Positions 60,960-64,000 of a DNA stretch of 64,000 nt are shown in pieces (the stretch's first letter is position 1; every line of letters begins with the position of its first letter). The position numbers and the translations under genes were made by a program. The stretch comes from Euryodendron excelsum (Eukaryota > Streptophyta > Magnoliopsida > Ericales > Pentaphylacaceae): contig CM065379.1 of assembly GCA_033060915.1 (NCBI GenBank), positions 26,838,318-26,902,317 on the forward strand. Reading direction: 5' to 3'. The notes beneath the pieces were generated by a model that was not told the DNA's origin, did no database searches, and saw only the letters and a list, made by a program, of their open reading frames with translations.

Positions 60960-61400
60960 CTGGAGCGTCTCACAAACGCTCCGTTAGGGTTGTCTTTTCC
61001 TCCTGATTCTTGAATTATAACACACCGTCAAATGACTTGAGAAATACATAAATCAGGAAATTCCTAAAAGCTTGACCATAAGTCTTTCCATCGATACGAC
61101 TCAATTGAATATATTACTTCCCAAAACCCCTGAGCGCATGGCTTAAAAACTATTACTTTTAGTAAACCCTAGAGTGTCTCACAGACGCTCTACTAGGGTT
61201 GTCTTTTCTTCTAATTCCCTGATTATAACGCACCGTCAAATGACTTGAGAAATGCATAAATCACGAAATTCCCCAAAGTATTTTCAGAGCACCTTCCATT
61301 GGTACTATCCGATTAGAGAGATCATTTCTTGAAGGCCCCGACCACGTGACCCAAAAACTATTACTTTTGCACATCAACGAAGCGTATCACAGACGCTCTG
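60960..61400 (+). repeat. Three hairpin repeats about 208 bp apart in S3
   Basis: Hairpins centred at 60,972, 61,181 and 61,389. The first two lie in a clear tandem repeat (60,962-61,066 and 61,171-61,273). All three keep GYGT-(C/A)TCACA(A/G)-ACGC around the loop, while the outer stems differ but still pair. Confidence 0.75.
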
Positions 61401-61667
61401 CAAAAGTGTATTTTTTTGCATGCTTCCCGAGACAATATCTCATTCTTCAAAACACCTTTCAAGCTTCCCAAATATTTCAAGTTCTTAAGAAACACTAGGA
61501 GAACATCGTGTATGCAACCAATTTTCCTGAATCTTTTTCGTATTGCACAATTATCAAGGCAAAGTTTAAATGAACATTCCCAACGGCGTAGCATATGCTA
61601 CATGCACCCAGATTTTAATCAGATTAATCAAAGTTTGCTTATTCCCTAAGATTGAGTCAGTAAAAAT

Positions 61668-61681
61668 ATGCCACGTGGCAT
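61668..61681. promoter_or_regulatory. Perfect G-box palindrome in S3 U3
   Basis: ATGCCACGTGGCAT, a 14-bp perfect palindrome with a CACGTG core, 89 bp upstream of the TATA box. G-boxes are bound by plant bZIP and bHLH factors. Confidence 0.7.
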
Positions 61682-61769
61682 TCAACCAGTGGAACAGTAC
61701 TAGCGCATGTAGCATATGCGTCAAGGCAAAATTTGACCCAGCGCATGCGCCAACCCTCTTTAGCTTGCC

Positions 61770-61778
61770 TATAAATAC
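61770..61778 (+). promoter_or_regulatory. TATA box of S3
   Basis: TATAAATAC after the palindromes GTAGCATATGCTAC and GCGCATGCGC. Same place in the LTR as the TATA boxes of the main family. Confidence 0.8.
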
Positions 61779-63693
61779 AGGTCTCCCCCTTTGCATATTC
61801 CAAAATCAAAAATAGTAGCGAAGCTTTGCAGAAATAGCCTCTGAACCTCGAATTTCTATTTACACCTCACCCTACAAGCACCTAAGTTAGATTCCACCTC
61901 CCTCTAGCCCATACACTCCACCTATAAAGCTTCTAATGCTATAAAAGATCCTATTCCAGCCCCTTCAAGCCTCCCTAAGGCCATTCAAGTTCAAGTCAAA
62001 GTATTCATAGAAATTTGAAAGTGTTTGAAGGTAAAAGGTGGTATTCTTTTTTACATTTTTGTCATCCCCACTCTTCTCTTCTCCCTCCTAGCCTACTTAG
62101 GCTATTCTCTATTTTAAACTCCCATCTTCTAACCTCCTTTCTTGCATACTTGAAACAAAAGAGCTCCTATTTCATGCCTAGAGGAAAGCTTGTGAGAGCC
62201 ACCGTGTAGGGGGATCTCTTATTAGCCTATTTTAAGATGGTATGGCTTTGGAGCACCTTGTAATTTGGTGTGGCCTATAGCCTTATATGAAGTCATGACC
62301 CCCTTGCATATGGTTACCATGTTCATGCATTGCATGCTTGGCCCCATTTTCATGTCTATCATCATTTTGTAAAAACTTTCAACATCTTCATTTCTATGTC
62401 TCCTTCAAATTCCATATCCAAGTGTTTTCCTAAAAATGGTTTTAAGAGTTGGTTCCTAGGTCAATTTTCATATCTTAGAAAATTGCCCTTTAAGCCCCTT
62501 GAATTCATTTTGCATCCATGTATTTCTTTGCATTTAATATGACATAAAATTGGTTTTCAAACTCTTCTCTTCTACATTAATTTGGTAGAATCCACTCTCT
62601 TGAACCTTGTGGTTGAAATGGTCCCTTGGAACCCTCTCTTGAGCGATTTTCTCATTATCTTGACCATATGAACCCTACTTCATTAGAATTGGTTTTCTCA
62701 CACCCCACAAGCGGTTTTCAAAATAACCCTCTTTAAGAAGGGTTCTCATATTTCATCCTCTTTAATTTACATAAAATGGTTTTTCAAAAACTACCATTTT
62801 CGTCTTGATCTTTAGAAGTTTTGCTCTCTTGAATATTCTGGCTGGGATGGTCCCACGGAGTCCTCTTTGGAGTGATTTTCTTCGAATCAACCATATGAAC
62901 CCTTATTCTTTAGAGTGGTTTTTAAAATTTCAAAAGATGTTTTCCAAAACCTCATTTCCAAAAATAATTTTCAAAGGTTCATTCTCTTTAATTTTCAAGT
63001 CTTCAAAACTATTAATTCAATATTGATTTTCATAAATTTTACTCTCTTGAGCTAGTGGTTGAAGTGGTTCCAAGGTACCCTCTCTTGAGTGGTTTTCAAA
63101 TACCAATCATATGAGCCCAACACTCACTTGAGTGGTTTTCATAAAATGGTTTTCAAAACACACTTTCAAGTTTCATACACAAGCCATCTTTCCAAAACTA
63201 CTAGGTCCAAACCCTAGTTCAAAATCACTTTTCCAAAACCACGATGTCAAAACCCTAGTTCAAAACCACCCTTCAACCCTAGGCTAATTTGACCCTAGGT
63301 CACCCTAGGTTAACCTAACCTTAGTTAGTTAACCCTAAATGTTAGTTAACCCTAGGTCAACCCAACCTAGGTTAGTAATTAGAGTCACGTTTTCAAAAGG
63401 CTTTCAAAAGGTTATTAAGACCACTTTCCTAGAAAGCTTATTAAAAGGACACTTTCAAAACCTTTTTGAAAAACATAAGTTTAGTCTTTGGATTACACTT
63501 AGCCTTAGGTGACCTAATACATCTTTAACTATGTTAGGTGGCGACTTCAATATTTTTCCAAAAGCTCTTAATCAAGTCAATTTCAAGATCAAACCTAGTT
63601 GCACTCACCCTTCTAAGGGGATGAGTTCTAATGAGAGAGTACTGTGTTTTTCCCAAGCCTAGAGGGCTCTAGTTTAAAAATGGGGGCACGACA

Positions 63694-64000
63694 TTTGTAA
63701 ATCAAATCAGAGCCACTTGTAGTGTAACCATGCCAAAATATGGCTTAGAGCCACTCTAGTGACGCCCAGATCTTTGCCTTGCAGCCCAAGGCCGAATCAA
63801 ATCTTCAAGATCATTGCCATACGAAGGTAGCGCCGCTAGGAGTGGTGCCAAGACAAAAAATGGCCAGGTGACACTTTTAGTGGCGCCACCTCCTCTAAAT
63901 TTTGCCTATAAATACAGTGCACCCCCAGCGTATTTCAAGTCTGAAAACCCTAAACAAGCAAAGCTCTACCAAACTCTTTACAGCCCCCAAGAATCCTAAA
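63694..64000 (+). mobile_element. Element D 3' LTR resumed, to window end
   Basis: U3 sequence with GGTAGCGCCGCTAGGAGTGG and TTAGTGGCGCCACC palindrome units, then a TATA box at 63,907-63,915 (TATAAATAC). It fits as the continuation of 59,201-59,899 after S3. The 61-codon frame at 63,814 is not supported as a gene. Confidence 0.72.
63907..63915 (+). promoter_or_regulatory. TATA box of element D 3' LTR
   Basis: TATAAATAC followed by AGTGCACCCCC, just downstream of the GGCGCC units. Confidence 0.72.

Larger units (their letters stand above)
59900..63693 (+). mobile_element. Solo LTR S3 of a diverged family, inside D's 3' LTR
   Basis: 3,794 bp from TGTAAGCACCCC to GGGGGCACGACA, with no PBS after it. 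Flanks TTTCC and TTTGT agree in three of five bases, so the target duplication is decayed or uncertain. Contents: 45-52-bp repeats (60,085-60,450), hairpin repeat (60,960-61,400), G-box palindrome (61,668), TATA box (61,770), a U5 block related to the main family (62,141-62,220), AT-rich tract and PBS mimic (63,539). Small ORFs in it show no domains. Confidence 0.82.

Noticed and set aside
63692..63710. CGACATTTGTAAA as a two-LTR circle junction
   Set aside because: Sequence after it fits the resumed U3 of D's LTR, not a new LTR start; a nested S3 explains it better.

Overview
The window is intergenic DNA of a flowering plant. It is built almost entirely of nested Ty3/gypsy LTR retrotransposons of the Tat/Ogre lineage. 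The evidence is plant-type Tat polyprotein (DNG protease, YVDD reverse transcriptase, a second RNase H, HHCC/DDE integrase), very long LTRs (about 3.8-5.4 kb) running TGTAAGCACC...GGGCGCGACA, and primer binding sites matching a tRNA-Arg 3' end. I see no host protein gene, rRNA, tRNA gene or CRISPR array. The species cannot be named from this sequence.

Layout. Element A (1-22,496, + strand): end of 5' LTR (1-864), PBS, leader, a protease ORF with no gag, pol, an antisense extra ORF (16.0-14.3 kb), polypurine tract and 3' LTR (17,353-22,496). Its integrase is split by a reversed solo LTR, S1 (6,670-12,064; TSD CACAT). A lies in a reversed LTR fragment, G (22,497-23,057 and 28,082-28,205), which is also split by reversed solo LTR S2 (23,058-28,076; TSD CCCGC). 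G lies in a reversed LTR, H (28,206-28,907 and 55,266-55,362). Element B enters H at 28,908: 5' LTR, PBS, gag-less protease ORF and pol, broken off inside integrase at 39,722. A different LTR (39,723-44,822) follows, with a perfect PBS, leader and a gag gene (element C) cut at 47,820. There a second copy of the 26.4-28.9 kb flank begins (47,821-50,313), followed by LTR 50,314-55,260, the sister of B's 5' LTR. The outermost element, D, shows its 3' internal region (55,363-59,200), polypurine tract and 3' LTR start (59,201). That LTR is split by a solo LTR of another family, S3 (59,900-63,693), and resumes to the window end.

How the genes work together. All coding pieces belong to one replication scheme: Gag for particles, protease for maturation, RT and RNase H for cDNA, integrase for insertion. 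No copy here is complete. A and B have pro-pol but no gag, each with six or more in-frame stops and very few indels. C has gag but no pol. A and B share the gag-less layout and one stop codon, so they probably descend from a defective source copied in trans.

The most interesting signals are: a gag-less subfamily with an unrecognised 5' ORF segment; an array of three small stem-loops (two with GNRA loops) downstream of integrase, spaced alike in two diverged elements; a PBS mimic beside a stem-loop in U5; an antisense DUF7745/plant-mobile-domain-like ORF; three hairpins about 208 bp apart with an alike loop and changing stems in the S3 LTR; and a duplication joined at a GGCGCCAG microhomology. 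Domain, family and lineage names come from memory of these families; no search was run.
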